In this document: positions 27,118 through 36,355 of the stretch, piece by piece
Layout of the letters: the number at the start of each line of letters is the position of its first letter
Numbering within the stretch: position 1 is the stretch's first letter
DNA from: Pseudemcibacter aquimaris
GTDB taxonomy: Bacteria; Pseudomonadota; Alphaproteobacteria; Sphingomonadales; Emcibacteraceae
DNA: 64,000 nucleotides
Assembly: GCF_028869115.1 (NCBI RefSeq)
Contig: NZ_CP079800.1
Span: forward strand, 2,170,001-2,234,000
Reading direction: 5' to 3'
Translations under genes and position numbers: made by a program
The notes under the pieces: model-generated
The model's database searches: none
What the model was told of the DNA's origin: nothing
Seen by the model: only the letters and a program-made list of their open reading frames with translations

Positions 27118-30062
27118 TAACCATCCCCCCACTCTTTGGCGCGGGCAAGGTGATCAAATTCACCATATCCCCGTTGCATTGGGTTTGGGTTGGAAAGATA
27201 TGGCGTTTCCGGTAAATCAAATGTGGTAACCAGCTTAATTAAACCATCATATGATTTTTGCACCTCTTCCATCACGTCGACTTTTCGTGACGCGTTAAAG
27301 GAACTTATTTTGCCGGGCGTTTCCCCGCCGGATAATTGCCAATAAGAAAGATCGCTTATCTGGTAATCAGGAATTAAATCAAACCCGCCTTGTGCAGCGA
27401 TCACCCCTTCTAATGGCAGTTGCGGTGTATACCCTGCCTTTAATGACCGTAACGTGGGTGGGGAACCCGTTTTATAATCAATGATGCTTAATGTATCGTC
27501 CGCCATTAAATCAATACGGTCGGCTTTGGCAGTTAAGGTAAACATGCCACCGAATGGTTTTAAATCAATTCTACCATTTGTTTCTGTGGCAAGTGTTTTG
27601 ATATTTTCACGGCGCAACCGTTCCGTTTCAATGAACCATTTCGCGATCTGTTTAAACCTTGGCCACCAGAATGTCCGCACCGTTGGTTTATCGATTTTTT
27701 CCTTGAAATATTTATGACCGATATCGATCAATATTTCTTCCGCATCATCCGGCAGATAATCTTTATGACGCGACATAAATTCATCAAGAATATCATGGAT
27801 CATGACCCCCTTATCAATGGCACCCGGGTCCTGATCCAATTCATCCAATTTTTTAAGGTTCAATATTTTACTGGCGTAAATGCTATAAGGGTCCTGCATC
27901 CATTGTTGAATGCGTGTAACCGATAAGTTCCGCGGTCTTTTATCCACGGGCGGTTTTGGCGCGGGTGGATCAATTTTAATTTCCTTATCCGGTGCATCAA
28001 TATCTTTATACCAACCAAGCCATTTTGCGCTTTCCGCCTCATGATGGTGATCACCAATGATTGCATGCAGTCTGTTTAACCATCTGGATTTCACAGTCGG
28101 GGTGCCGTCCTGTTTTTCTGCACGGGTGATTACCACATTACCTGCTGATGCTGTTTGCACAAAATCATGGGCGCTTAAGCCAATTTTCTGTTCCAATCCC
28201 GGAAGACCGAAATCACGACGCATCGGGCGGCTCATCCACGGGTCATCGCCTGCTTCCGGTGGCCATACCCCTTCGTTAAGACCGGACAGGATCATCAAAT
28301 CCGCATGCTGTAACCTTGCCTCAAGTGGCCCCCAAATATTAAGACGGGGATGTTGCCCGTATTTGGAACGTACGGTAACCGATTTCATAAATTGATCAAA
28401 CAGTGCCGCATATTGGTCGGCCTTGAAATACCTCATATAAGGTGCTGCTTGCTGTAAATCCTCGATTAATTTTGCGGCTGCCTCACCATCATCGCCTTTC
28501 CAAATGCGATTTTCACCAGATACCTCATCTGTTGCCGCCAGCTTTTCTGCCATTTCAATATGGGCGATCAACATATCCGCAAATGTCACATTCGGATCGG
28601 CAAGCATGGCATCAAAAGGCTCAATGATATCCTTTAACCCTTGCCACCAATCATATAATGCATCATCCGATCCGCTTTCATGATCCATGACTTTTTCAAT
28701 GCCGTAGAGCCCCGCTGGCGGTCTTGGGCCGCGCAGGTATTTTCTTTCAAAAAGCCTGACATTCGCCCGGAAGTCAGCAATATTATGCCCTCCCGCAGTT
28801 AACGGGTGCTTTAGCATGCTCATAAGTGAAACGGGGCTAAAGTTTTCAGCGATCATTTCGGCCGAAAGTCGTAAATACACACCCACTGCCTTATTAAAAA
28901 GCGGTGTACCGGCACTATCATCAATTTCGACGCCCCAACGGTTCAATTCCCCTGCTACCTGCCTTGCAAGCATCCTGTCCGGGGTTACAAGCGCAGCCGT
29001 TTTTCCCGGTATTTCTAATTGCTCACGCATCATAAGGGCAATGACACCTGCCTCTTCCCGACTGCCCGGTGTCACAATTTGGGTGATATCATCATGTTTT
29101 TGTGCTTCCAGATCGCGCCATAGATGGGTTGTTTCTGCGGGGCGCATAATTTCCCTGAAAAATGTTGTTTTTTGATGATCTATTGATGGATCACTGCCAT
29201 CCCAATTGTTAATTTCAACACGGTCAACGCCGATTTCATCAAGTAAGTGTTTCATGGTGGATTGTGGATGGGTTTCTTCGATTTTTTCCCATGTATCATC
29301 ATCCATGTTCTGATCGACCCCCGGAAGCACCACCATACCATTCGGAAGACGGGAAATCACCGAAAGCAAATGCGCCGTCGATTTGATAGATCCCGTTGAA
29401 CCCGCAGCAATAATCGGAAACTGCGGCGGATTATTAATCCATTTTTCGGCAAGCCCACGTAATAACCGGTTACGCCTGTCCGCCGCATCCATATATCCCG
29501 TTGTAGCCAAGATATCCGGCCACATTTCCGTGACAATTTTTAAAAATTCCAGCGTCTGTTGCCAGTGGATGGCATATTCGTCAGGAACAATATCTTCCAT
29601 ACTGGCGAAATCAATTTCTTCTGTTTGAACCTGATCAAGCAGTGATCCTAACGCCTCCGCCAAAACAGCACAGGTCGCGTTTTCCGGAATATCTTTCTTT
29701 TCTGCCTTATGCCAATCATGAATGATATTCATCAAAATCATCTGGCGGATGGATGCGGGTACAGCAGGTTTTAAATCAAGGTCGTCATATAACGTGCCGC
29801 CAGCCATAATAAGCCCGTCTTCATCCACATCGCCAATTGGCTGCATATTGGGAAGGATTGTTGGCTTGCCATCATTTAATCTTAAAAAAGCGTCGCGTAA
29901 TGACCTGACCGCGCGACGGTTCGGCAATAATATCAATACTTCGCTTAAGGTGATCGGATTATCGCCAAAACGTTCATAAATCCCATTTGCAAGCACATCC
30001 ACAAACGAGAGCGATGCACGAATGTTATATATTTCAGGATTTTTCTGAAGCCGTCTTGGCAT
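27117..30062 (-). CDS. addB: AddB nuclease/inactivated-helicase subunit
   Basis: A 981-residue partner of AddA. N-terminal motifs such as ILLPNRRAVRSLRDAF mark a degenerate helicase fold, EARLQHADLMILSGLNEGVWP is typical of alphaproteobacterial AddB, and the C-terminal RecB-type nuclease has DTLSIIDYKTGSPP with GYTPQLPLEG. I do not see the Fe-S cysteine set known from Bacillus AddB. It starts 7 bp after the stop of the AmgK-MurU fusion gene, so the block divL to addA is one tight string. Confidence 0.93.
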   Translation of the reverse strand: MPRRLQKNPEIYNIRASLSFVDVLANGIYERFGDNPITLSEVLILLPNRRAVRSLRDAFLRLNDGKPTILPNMQPIGDVDEDGLIMAGGTLYDDLDLKPAVPASIRQMILMNIIHDWHKAEKKDIPENATCAVLAEALGSLLDQVQTEEIDFASMEDIVPDEYAIHWQQTLEFLKIVTEMWPDILATTGYMDAADRRNRLLRGLAEKWINNPPQFPIIAAGSTGSIKSTAHLLSVISRLPNGMVVLPGVDQNMDDDTWEKIEETHPQSTMKHLLDEIGVDRVEINNWDGSDPSIDHQKTTFFREIMRPAETTHLWRDLEAQKHDDITQIVTPGSREEAGVIALMMREQLEIPGKTAALVTPDRMLARQVAGELNRWGVEIDDSAGTPLFNKAVGVYLRLSAEMIAENFSPVSLMSMLKHPLTAGGHNIADFRANVRLFERKYLRGPRPPAGLYGIEKVMDHESGSDDALYDWWQGLKDIIEPFDAMLADPNVTFADMLIAHIEMAEKLAATDEVSGENRIWKGDDGEAAAKLIEDLQQAAPYMRYFKADQYAALFDQFMKSVTVRSKYGQHPRLNIWGPLEARLQHADLMILSGLNEGVWPPEAGDDPWMSRPMRRDFGLPGLEQKIGLSAHDFVQTASAGNVVITRAEKQDGTPTVKSRWLNRLHAIIGDHHHEAESAKWLGWYKDIDAPDKEIKIDPPAPKPPVDKRPRNLSVTRIQQWMQDPYSIYASKILNLKKLDELDQDPGAIDKGVMIHDILDEFMSRHKDYLPDDAEEILIDIGHKYFKEKIDKPTVRTFWWPRFKQIAKWFIETERLRRENIKTLATETNGRIDLKPFGGMFTLTAKADRIDLMADDTLSIIDYKTGSPPTLRSLKAGYTPQLPLEGVIAAQGGFDLIPDYQISDLSYWQLSGGETPGKISSFNASRKVDVMEEVQKSYDGLIKLVTTFDLPETPYLSNPNPMQRGYGEFDHLARAKEWGDG

Positions 30063-30068
30063 ATATGA

Positions 30069-31760
30069 TTAATCCCCCTTTAAAAGCTTTTCTGTTTTGG
30101 CAATGGCATCCGTTGTCCCCACATGATACCAGTTCCCTTCATGAACCATACCATAAAGTTTTCCTGCCTTCACCGCCCTATCGAACAACAGACGTAAGCT
30201 AAATGGCCCATCGGGACTATCAGTGAAACATTCCGGTCTGATGATCATAATACCGCCATAAAGAAAATCCGAATAATCATCATCACCGCGCCAATCTAAC
30301 TTGCCATTTTCATCCATGTGAAAATCACCTGGCCCGTCATGGCCATGCGCCTCACCCCTGCGGATCAGTAACATCAACATATCCATTTCATCCGTCCATC
30401 GGGTCGCCAGTCGCATCAATGCGTCCTGTCCATCGCTTTGCCAAATCATGTCACTGTTAAATATGTAAAAAGGTTCATTTCCAAGGTCAGATAGCGCCTT
30501 TTTAACGCCACCGCCACTATCCAGCAACTCATCAGTTTCATCGGAAAATGATACAACTGGGCGCCAATCTTTTCTATTCTCAATAAATTCATCAATTTGA
30601 CCCGCATGATGATGTTTATTGATAACCGCTTTTTTAATCCCTGCATTTGCAAGTGCATCAAGCGTGCTACCGAGCATTTCCTTACCCGCCACCTGAATAA
30701 GGACTTTTGGCATATGATCCGTCAACGGTCGCATTCGTGTCCCAAGTCCCGCTGCTAGTATCATCGCCTTATTTGGCATTAATGGAATGGGGGCAAGTGG
30801 CTCATGCCTTTTATCCGGTGTTTCCTGATCAAGCCAGTTTTTGATTTTCGATAATATCGGATGCTCAAGGCACCTTTCAAGTAATCCCCAAACCCGCGGT
30901 TCAAGCGATAAATAATGATCCTTACCATCACGTAAGGTAAGCCTTGCAAAAATACCAATGATTTTTAAGTTTCGTTGCGCCCCCAAGATCGCATAATCAC
31001 GCTTAAAATCATCAAGGTCACGATTTAAGGCATCAGCGAAATATTCAATCATTTCTTGTTCAGTAGCCGGATCAACATCGCGTCTTGCATCCTGCAATAA
31101 TGACACAAGATCATAAGCACTATGGCCAATAACCGCATCCTGAAAATCAAGCTGCCCCACATCACCATTATCAAGATCAAGCAAGTTTTCCGCATGATAA
31201 TCACGCAGCACAAGACATTCATTTGAATGATCCAGATTGCCGAGTACATCTTTCCATAGATTTAGAAATCCTGCTCTTTTGCTTTCGGGCAATCTATTTC
31301 CTGTTAACGCTGGGTAATACCAATCTGTAAAGAGTGCCAGTTCCGTCAAATATAATGCCTGATCATAGTGCGACACATCCTGATAGAGTGGAGCATGATT
31401 TAATTTAACAAGTTCATCCACAGCATGCCTGTAAAGCAATGCTTCCTTTTCCGGTTCACCATCAAGAACTCGTTTAAATAGATTATCCCCCAGATCCTCA
31501 AGCAATAAAAAGCCGCGCTCAACATCCTTGGCAAAAATAACGGGCGCTCTTAATCCTTGGGACACTAGATATTCTGCAATCGCGACAAAGGGGCGCGTGT
31601 CTTCAAATTCCGGTGGAGCGTCCATTAAAACGGCATGTTTATCGTCCATTTTAATGCGATCATAACGCCTGAATGATGCATCCCCGGCAAGTGATGTTAT
31701 TTCTGCACCTTCCCAACCCGCTGTTACTAGGAAATCCAGTATTTCTTCTTTTCTTGTCAT
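30069..31760 (-). CDS. Fused N-acetylmuramate kinase (AmgK-like) and MurNAc-1-phosphate uridylyltransferase (MurU-like)
   Basis: A single 563-residue frame carrying two enzymes of the peptidoglycan-recycling bypass to UDP-MurNAc. Residues 1 to about 315 are an aminoglycoside-phosphotransferase-fold sugar kinase: SLAGDASFRRYDRI, LLLEDLGD, catalytic loop LRDYHAENLL (about 185-194) and QLDFQDA. Residues about 328-563 are a sugar nucleotidyltransferase: LAAGLGTRMRP (335-345), MPKVL with Lys352, metal Asp in FNSD (about 434-437) and a final GNWYHVGTTD. In most relatives amgK and murU are neighbouring separate genes. The short linker around 312-328 and the single frame argue for a true fusion. The tsaE stop is directly adjacent to its ATG. 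Confidence 0.88.
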   Translation of the reverse strand: MTRKEEILDFLVTAGWEGAEITSLAGDASFRRYDRIKMDDKHAVLMDAPPEFEDTRPFVAIAEYLVSQGLRAPVIFAKDVERGFLLLEDLGDNLFKRVLDGEPEKEALLYRHAVDELVKLNHAPLYQDVSHYDQALYLTELALFTDWYYPALTGNRLPESKRAGFLNLWKDVLGNLDHSNECLVLRDYHAENLLDLDNGDVGQLDFQDAVIGHSAYDLVSLLQDARRDVDPATEQEMIEYFADALNRDLDDFKRDYAILGAQRNLKIIGIFARLTLRDGKDHYLSLEPRVWGLLERCLEHPILSKIKNWLDQETPDKRHEPLAPIPLMPNKAMILAAGLGTRMRPLTDHMPKVLIQVAGKEMLGSTLDALANAGIKKAVINKHHHAGQIDEFIENRKDWRPVVSFSDETDELLDSGGGVKKALSDLGNEPFYIFNSDMIWQSDGQDALMRLATRWTDEMDMLMLLIRRGEAHGHDGPGDFHMDENGKLDWRGDDDYSDFLYGGIMIIRPECFTDSPDGPFSLRLLFDRAVKAGKLYGMVHEGNWYHVGTTDAIAKTEKLLKGD

Positions 31761-32237
31761 TTAAAGTGATAAATCCTTTAATCGCAACTTCCAATATTCG
31801 TTGCCTTCAAACTTTATATTTCTTGCACCCATTTCATCCGTTAGGGAAATTGATATTTTCAAATGTTCTTCGGGTAAATATGTTCCCATTTTATCCGGCC
31901 ATTCAATTAATGTAATAGCAGTATCAAAACCATCCTCAATCCCCAATTCAAACACATCTTCCGGGTTTTCAAGTCGGTATAAATCAAAATGCCAAATCGC
32001 TGAACCATCAAGATCATCGATCGACGGTTCATAAGTTTGAAGTAAACTAAATGTAGGACTTGGCACATCTTCGTTAAAACCGGATGCATGAATAAGCGCA
32101 CGGCAGAATTCTGTTTTACCCGCACCAAGTGTTCCTTCAAAGGTCACAATATCACCAGTTTCAAGTATACCTGCCAGCTTTGCGGCTAGTTTCTTGCTGT
32201 CATTTATATCGGAAAGGTAAAATTCACTTATTATCAT
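31761..32237 (-). CDS. tsaE: tRNA t6A biosynthesis ATPase
   Basis: A 158-residue P-loop ATPase that works with TsaB and TsaD to make N6-threonylcarbamoyladenosine in tRNA. The Walker A motif GTLGAGKTEF is at about 35-44, followed by the family-specific PSPTFSLLQTYE and WHFDLYRLE. It overlaps the divL end by four bases and abuts the AmgK-MurU gene (TAA then ATG), so it is translationally linked to both. Confidence 0.95.
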   Translation of the reverse strand: MIISEFYLSDINDSKKLAAKLAGILETGDIVTFEGTLGAGKTEFCRALIHASGFNEDVPSPTFSLLQTYEPSIDDLDGSAIWHFDLYRLENPEDVFELGIEDGFDTAITLIEWPDKMGTYLPEEHLKISISLTDEMGARNIKFEGNEYWKLRLKDLSL

Positions 32238-34783
32238 AGAGGTATCTGCACATGATCGGCTTTAACATCCTGATCAGGGATTTCTTCCAGATCCGGTAAT
32301 TCTTTCGGAAGTTTACACGTCATTTCCGTTCCAAAACCAAGATCAGATTCCACAATCACTTCCCCACCATGCTTTTCAACAAATATTTTCACTAGCGACA
32401 GACCAAGTCCGGTCCCTTTTCCTTTTGGTGTATTGGATCCAGTGTAAAATTTTTCAAAAATATTCTGAATATCATCCGGTTCAATTCCGATACCATCATC
32501 ACGAATAGTAATGAAATAATTCTGACTGTCCTGCCATGTTTTAATATCAATACTACCGGAATCCGGCGTAAATTTGACCGCATTGCTTAACAAGTTGGAA
32601 ATTGAATGTTGAATACGGCGCGGGTCTGCTGTTACCGTCTTTAAATCTGGATCATATTCAACCGTCAGATTAATTGACTTCTGCTTAATGCGTTCATCAA
32701 GTTTATTTACCACACCGTCGATCAGTTCGCTTAAATCAAAGTCAGAAGTATCAATGGACAGCCCGCCTGCTTCAATCACTGAAATATCAAGAATGTCATT
32801 GATCAAATCAAGCAGGTGATCAGACGCGCTCAATATATTTTTCATATATTGATGTTGTTGATCATTAAGCGGGCCTTGATATTCTTTTTCCAGAAGTTCT
32901 GCAAACCCAAGAACACTATTAAGCGGGTTGCGAAGTTCATATGACATATGCGCGAGGAAATCCGTCTTAATGTTCTGCGCTTCTTCGAGTGCCTCATTAT
33001 GTTTACGAAGGGAATATTCAACGCGGAAACTATCGGTCACATCAATGAAAATCAGAAGCACCGCCCCATCAGGAAGCGGCACCATTGAATAATTAATCAC
33101 CTTGTCATTATTCAGTTTGATCTGGCCCGAGTTTGCTTCTTTCTTAACTTCGCCACCCACGATCATGGTTTTAAACTGTTCGATTTCTTCAAAACTATCA
33201 AAAAGCCTTCCGCATCTGTCCATCACTTCATAAGCATGTGGATCGGTATTTAAGAAATCATTCGACACATCCCAGATATTGATAAAACCATCATTGAACA
33301 GCTTAAGCCTGCCGTCAAAACCAAACACGGCGATCCCTTCATGAAGGTTATCAAGCGTTTCACGCTGCACAGCGATCAAAGTGTTATATGAACTTTCAAG
33401 GGCGAAATAATCGGTGACATCCTCATAAAAAATCAACATACCGCCCATAGGGTGATGCTGCATCACAACACGTAATGTTTTACCGTCCGGCAAATGCATC
33501 ATTTTTTCAACAGGGTCGATTACCTGCGTGTAATCTTCAAGTTGTTTTTTCTTCCACGCTGGGAAGTTTGCCTGTTCCGGTAATTTTCTGGCTTCGCGTA
33601 GTGCTTCTAAAATCTCACCATAATCAGGATGACTGAATAGCAAACTTTCCGGCAATCCCCATAGCCTAATGTAAGCTTTATTGTAATATTCAAGACGCAT
33701 GTCCCGGTCAAAAATCGCCACCGCCGTTGAAAATTTATCCAGCGTTTCCGCATAAGATTCCGTATGATCCGCAAGGCTTCCTCTTGCTTCTTCAAGCTCG
33801 GTAATATCTTGCGCGTATCCAAGGATTGCTTCGCTGTGATCTTCAACCGCATAAGGGATATTATGAAAATCCATCGAACGGCGTTCGCCGCCAATCACGA
33901 TATAATGACTTTCTGATTTTTGCTCGCCGCTCAGGCTCACCCCTTCGGCCATGCTTTTTAAACTGACGCCTAATGTATTGGTGGAAAGTTCCAGGTTTTT
34001 CTCAATTACATTTTTAAAAGTAATCCCGCCAACTGCATCAAGATACGCTTTATTGACCCATTTTAATTTTAAATCCTCACCTCGGATCCAGACCGGAAAA
34101 TTCGCGACGTTAAGCGCATTTTCAAGCATTTTAACGCGATCGGATGTATCATTATTTTCAAGCATTTGATAACGCTGGATTTTTTCAGCGATGGTGTTGT
34201 CTTTAAACCAAACCACATAAAACTTCTTGCCAAACTCATCAATATCAAGTGCATTGCCGGTTATCAACAAATGCATATTAAACTGTTTTAGATCGATGGT
34301 TTGCGTGAAATCACTACCAATTTTAAGAAGCTTATTTAAATTGCTTTCAAATAAATCCAAATCTGACTTAGAAAACCTGCTTTTTAAATCATCCAGTCCG
34401 TCCGGGCTGCTGTCGTCTTCAAACCGGATATTAATCGGCGATTTTAATGTTAATTCTTTTTGATCATTCCAAAGATAAAAGCTTTGATTTTTGTCCATCA
34501 CAATATGGCGTAAAAACGTTTCATGCTTTATGGCTTCATCAAGTCTTTTTTGGTCTTTATGGCGATTGACAAGCAACCAAAACACAAGTGAAATGGTAAT
34601 CACAAAGAACATCGCAAGCGCCAGCCAAAAATCACTACCGATTGCATTTAAGCTGAGTTCCGCATCAGTATTTTGCGCATACGATGACGCTCCGGACAAT
34701 AGATATCCGACAAGCCCCGCATGCAAAGCTGTTCTTATAGCCTTAACAGTGATTTCACCATCCCCTTTTGGAATATTTATCAA
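32234..34783 (-). CDS. divL: DivL-type sensor kinase with tyrosine in place of the phospho-acceptor histidine
   Basis: An 849-residue membrane protein: a signal/TM region to about residue 73 (hydrophobic 52-72), several PAS domains through about 590, a dimerisation domain and an intact ATPase domain. The H-box reads HMSYELRNPLNS, so Tyr615 stands where histidine kinases carry histidine; the codon is TAT at 32941-32939. The N-box SNLLSNAVKFTP and G-boxes DDGIGI and GKGTGLGLSL are kept. This substitution is the hallmark of DivL, which in Caulobacter steers CckA-CtrA cell-cycle signalling. The position before tsaE matches the alphaproteobacterial gene order. CtrA, CckA and DivK genes are not in this window. 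Confidence 0.9.
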   Translation of the reverse strand: MINIPKGDGEITVKAIRTALHAGLVGYLLSGASSYAQNTDAELSLNAIGSDFWLALAMFFVITISLVFWLLVNRHKDQKRLDEAIKHETFLRHIVMDKNQSFYLWNDQKELTLKSPINIRFEDDSSPDGLDDLKSRFSKSDLDLFESNLNKLLKIGSDFTQTIDLKQFNMHLLITGNALDIDEFGKKFYVVWFKDNTIAEKIQRYQMLENNDTSDRVKMLENALNVANFPVWIRGEDLKLKWVNKAYLDAVGGITFKNVIEKNLELSTNTLGVSLKSMAEGVSLSGEQKSESHYIVIGGERRSMDFHNIPYAVEDHSEAILGYAQDITELEEARGSLADHTESYAETLDKFSTAVAIFDRDMRLEYYNKAYIRLWGLPESLLFSHPDYGEILEALREARKLPEQANFPAWKKKQLEDYTQVIDPVEKMMHLPDGKTLRVVMQHHPMGGMLIFYEDVTDYFALESSYNTLIAVQRETLDNLHEGIAVFGFDGRLKLFNDGFINIWDVSNDFLNTDPHAYEVMDRCGRLFDSFEEIEQFKTMIVGGEVKKEANSGQIKLNNDKVINYSMVPLPDGAVLLIFIDVTDSFRVEYSLRKHNEALEEAQNIKTDFLAHMSYELRNPLNSVLGFAELLEKEYQGPLNDQQHQYMKNILSASDHLLDLINDILDISVIEAGGLSIDTSDFDLSELIDGVVNKLDERIKQKSINLTVEYDPDLKTVTADPRRIQHSISNLLSNAVKFTPDSGSIDIKTWQDSQNYFITIRDDGIGIEPDDIQNIFEKFYTGSNTPKGKGTGLGLSLVKIFVEKHGGEVIVESDLGFGTEMTCKLPKELPDLEEIPDQDVKADHVQIPL

Positions 34784-34818
34784 CCACTTAAGATAACCAC
34801 TTTATCCATAAAAGAAAA

Positions 34819-34851
34819 GCCCGTTCACGGCAAATTAACCATGAACGGGCC
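34819..34851 (-). terminator. Intrinsic terminator of ahcY
   Basis: Perfect 9-bp stem GCCCGTTCA (34820-34828) / TGAACGGGC (34842-34850). Read leftward it is followed by TTTTCTTTT. It separates ahcY from divL. Confidence 0.85.
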
Positions 34852-34873
34852 TATAATTTAATTGTGTTCCGTC

Positions 34874-36169
34874 TTAGTAACGGTAATGTTCCGGTTTAAA
34901 CGGACCTTCAACAGGCACATCAATATATTTTGCCTGTTCTTCATTCAATTTAGTTAACTGTACACCCAGCTTATCAAGGTGAAGCGACGCAACTTTTTCA
35001 TCAAGGTGTTTCGGAAGTACATATACTTTGTTTTCGTATTCTTCACCGTTATTGAATAGTTCCATCTGTGCAAGTACTTGGTTTGTGAATGATGCGCTCA
35101 TCACAAAGCTTGGGTGACCTGTCGCACAACCAAGGTTCACAAGACGGCCTTTCGCAAGAACAATCAGACGCTTACCATCAGGGAAAATCACCTCATCCAC
35201 TTGTGGCTTAACTTCTTCCCACTTGTAATTTTCAAGTGCCGCGATTTGAATTTCACTATCAAAATGGCCAATGTTACACACAATGGCGCGATCCTTCATT
35301 TCACGCATATGGTCAATGGTAATCACATCGAAATTACCTGTTGTCGTCACAAACAGATCACCACGCGGGGCGGCATCTTCCATAGTGACGACCTCATACC
35401 CTTCCATCGCAGCTTGAAGTGCGCAGATCGGATCAATTTCAGTAACCAGCACACGTGCACCTTGACCACGAAGGGATGCAGCAGAACCTTTACCCACATC
35501 ACCGTAACCGGCAACAACTGCAACTTTACCCGCAAGCATTACATCTGTTGCACGCTTGATACCGTCCACAAGACTTTCGCGGCAGCCATAAAGGTTATCG
35601 AATTTTGATTTTGTCACACTATCATTGACGTTAATCGCAGGAACCGTCAAACGACCTTCTTTTTCCATTTGATAAAGACGAAGAACACCTGTTGTTGTTT
35701 CTTCTGAAATACCACGGATATCATCCATTAATTCCGGGAAATCGTCATACATCATTGCTGTCAGATCACCACCGTCATCAAGGATCACATTCGGACGCCA
35801 GCCATCAGGACCAATGATTGTTTCACGAATACACCAGTTAAATTCTTCCTCGTTCATTCCTTTCCATGCGAATACCGGAATTTCTGCTGCTGCCATTGCC
35901 GCCGCCGCATGGTCTTGTGTTGAGAAAATATTACATGATGACCAACGCACCTCAGCACCAAGTTCAGTCAATGTTTCCATTAACACCGCCGTTTGAATGG
36001 TCATATGAAGACAGCCCGCAATACGCGCGCCTTTAAGTGGCTTGCTTTCACCGAACTCTTCGCGCAGCGCCATAAGGCCCGGCATTTCAGTTTCAGCGAT
36101 ATTAATTTCACGACGCCCCCAATCAGCAAGTGAAAAATCAGCAACTTTATAATCAGTAAATTCAGTCAT
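34874..36169 (-). CDS. ahcY: S-adenosylhomocysteine hydrolase
   Basis: Splits S-adenosylhomocysteine to adenosine and homocysteine and so keeps methyltransferases active. The protein is 431 residues. It has the NAD-binding [20 protein letters not shown] (about 213-232), substrate contacts in [12 protein letters not shown], the lysine in [12 protein letters not shown], and the C-terminal PFKPEHYRY with the conserved lysine and tyrosine. The family sometimes carries an insert of about 40 residues after GPDGW, which is short here. Transcribed from its own promoter upstream. Confidence 0.96.
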   Translation of the reverse strand: MTEFTDYKVADFSLADWGRREINIAETEMPGLMALREEFGESKPLKGARIAGCLHMTIQTAVLMETLTELGAEVRWSSCNIFSTQDHAAAAMAAAEIPVFAWKGMNEEEFNWCIRETIIGPDGWRPNVILDDGGDLTAMMYDDFPELMDDIRGISEETTTGVLRLYQMEKEGRLTVPAINVNDSVTKSKFDNLYGCRESLVDGIKRATDVMLAGKVAVVAGYGDVGKGSAASLRGQGARVLVTEIDPICALQAAMEGYEVVTMEDAAPRGDLFVTTTGNFDVITIDHMREMKDRAIVCNIGHFDSEIQIAALENYKWEEVKPQVDEVIFPDGKRLIVLAKGRLVNLGCATGHPSFVMSASFTNQVLAQMELFNNGEEYENKVYVLPKHLDEKVASLHLDKLGVQLTKLNEEQAKYIDVPVEGPFKPEHYRY

Positions 36170-36219
36170 AGGAATAAGGTCCTTTTATCCGGTCATAGAA
36201 AAATAGAAATATGCATCAG

Positions 36220-36248
36220 TCTATACGCCTGATCACAAGTTTTATCAA
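36220..36248 (-). promoter_or_regulatory. Sigma70-type promoter of ahcY
   Basis: On the minus strand TTGATA (36248-36243), 17-bp spacer, TATAGA (36225-36220). The predicted start is about 45 nt before the ATG. That leader is too short to hold a typical SAH or SAM riboswitch. Confidence 0.6.
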
Positions 36249-36355
36249 GCATAAAGAAATCTTTATATTTATATATATTGAAGAAAGTTTAATATTTTAT
36301 GAAGCCACGTTTAATAGTAAAGTAGCCCTTCTCATTAAATATTATACGCCGCGCG

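Noticed and set aside
35114-35608. Open frame on the plus strand opposite ahcY
   Set aside because: Antisense to a highly conserved gene; the translation has no domain and is unusually rich in Thr and His, as expected of a shadow frame.
36170-36230. Possible SAH or SAM riboswitch in front of ahcY
   Set aside because: The good promoter match leaves only about 45 nt of leader, and no conserved riboswitch core was seen.
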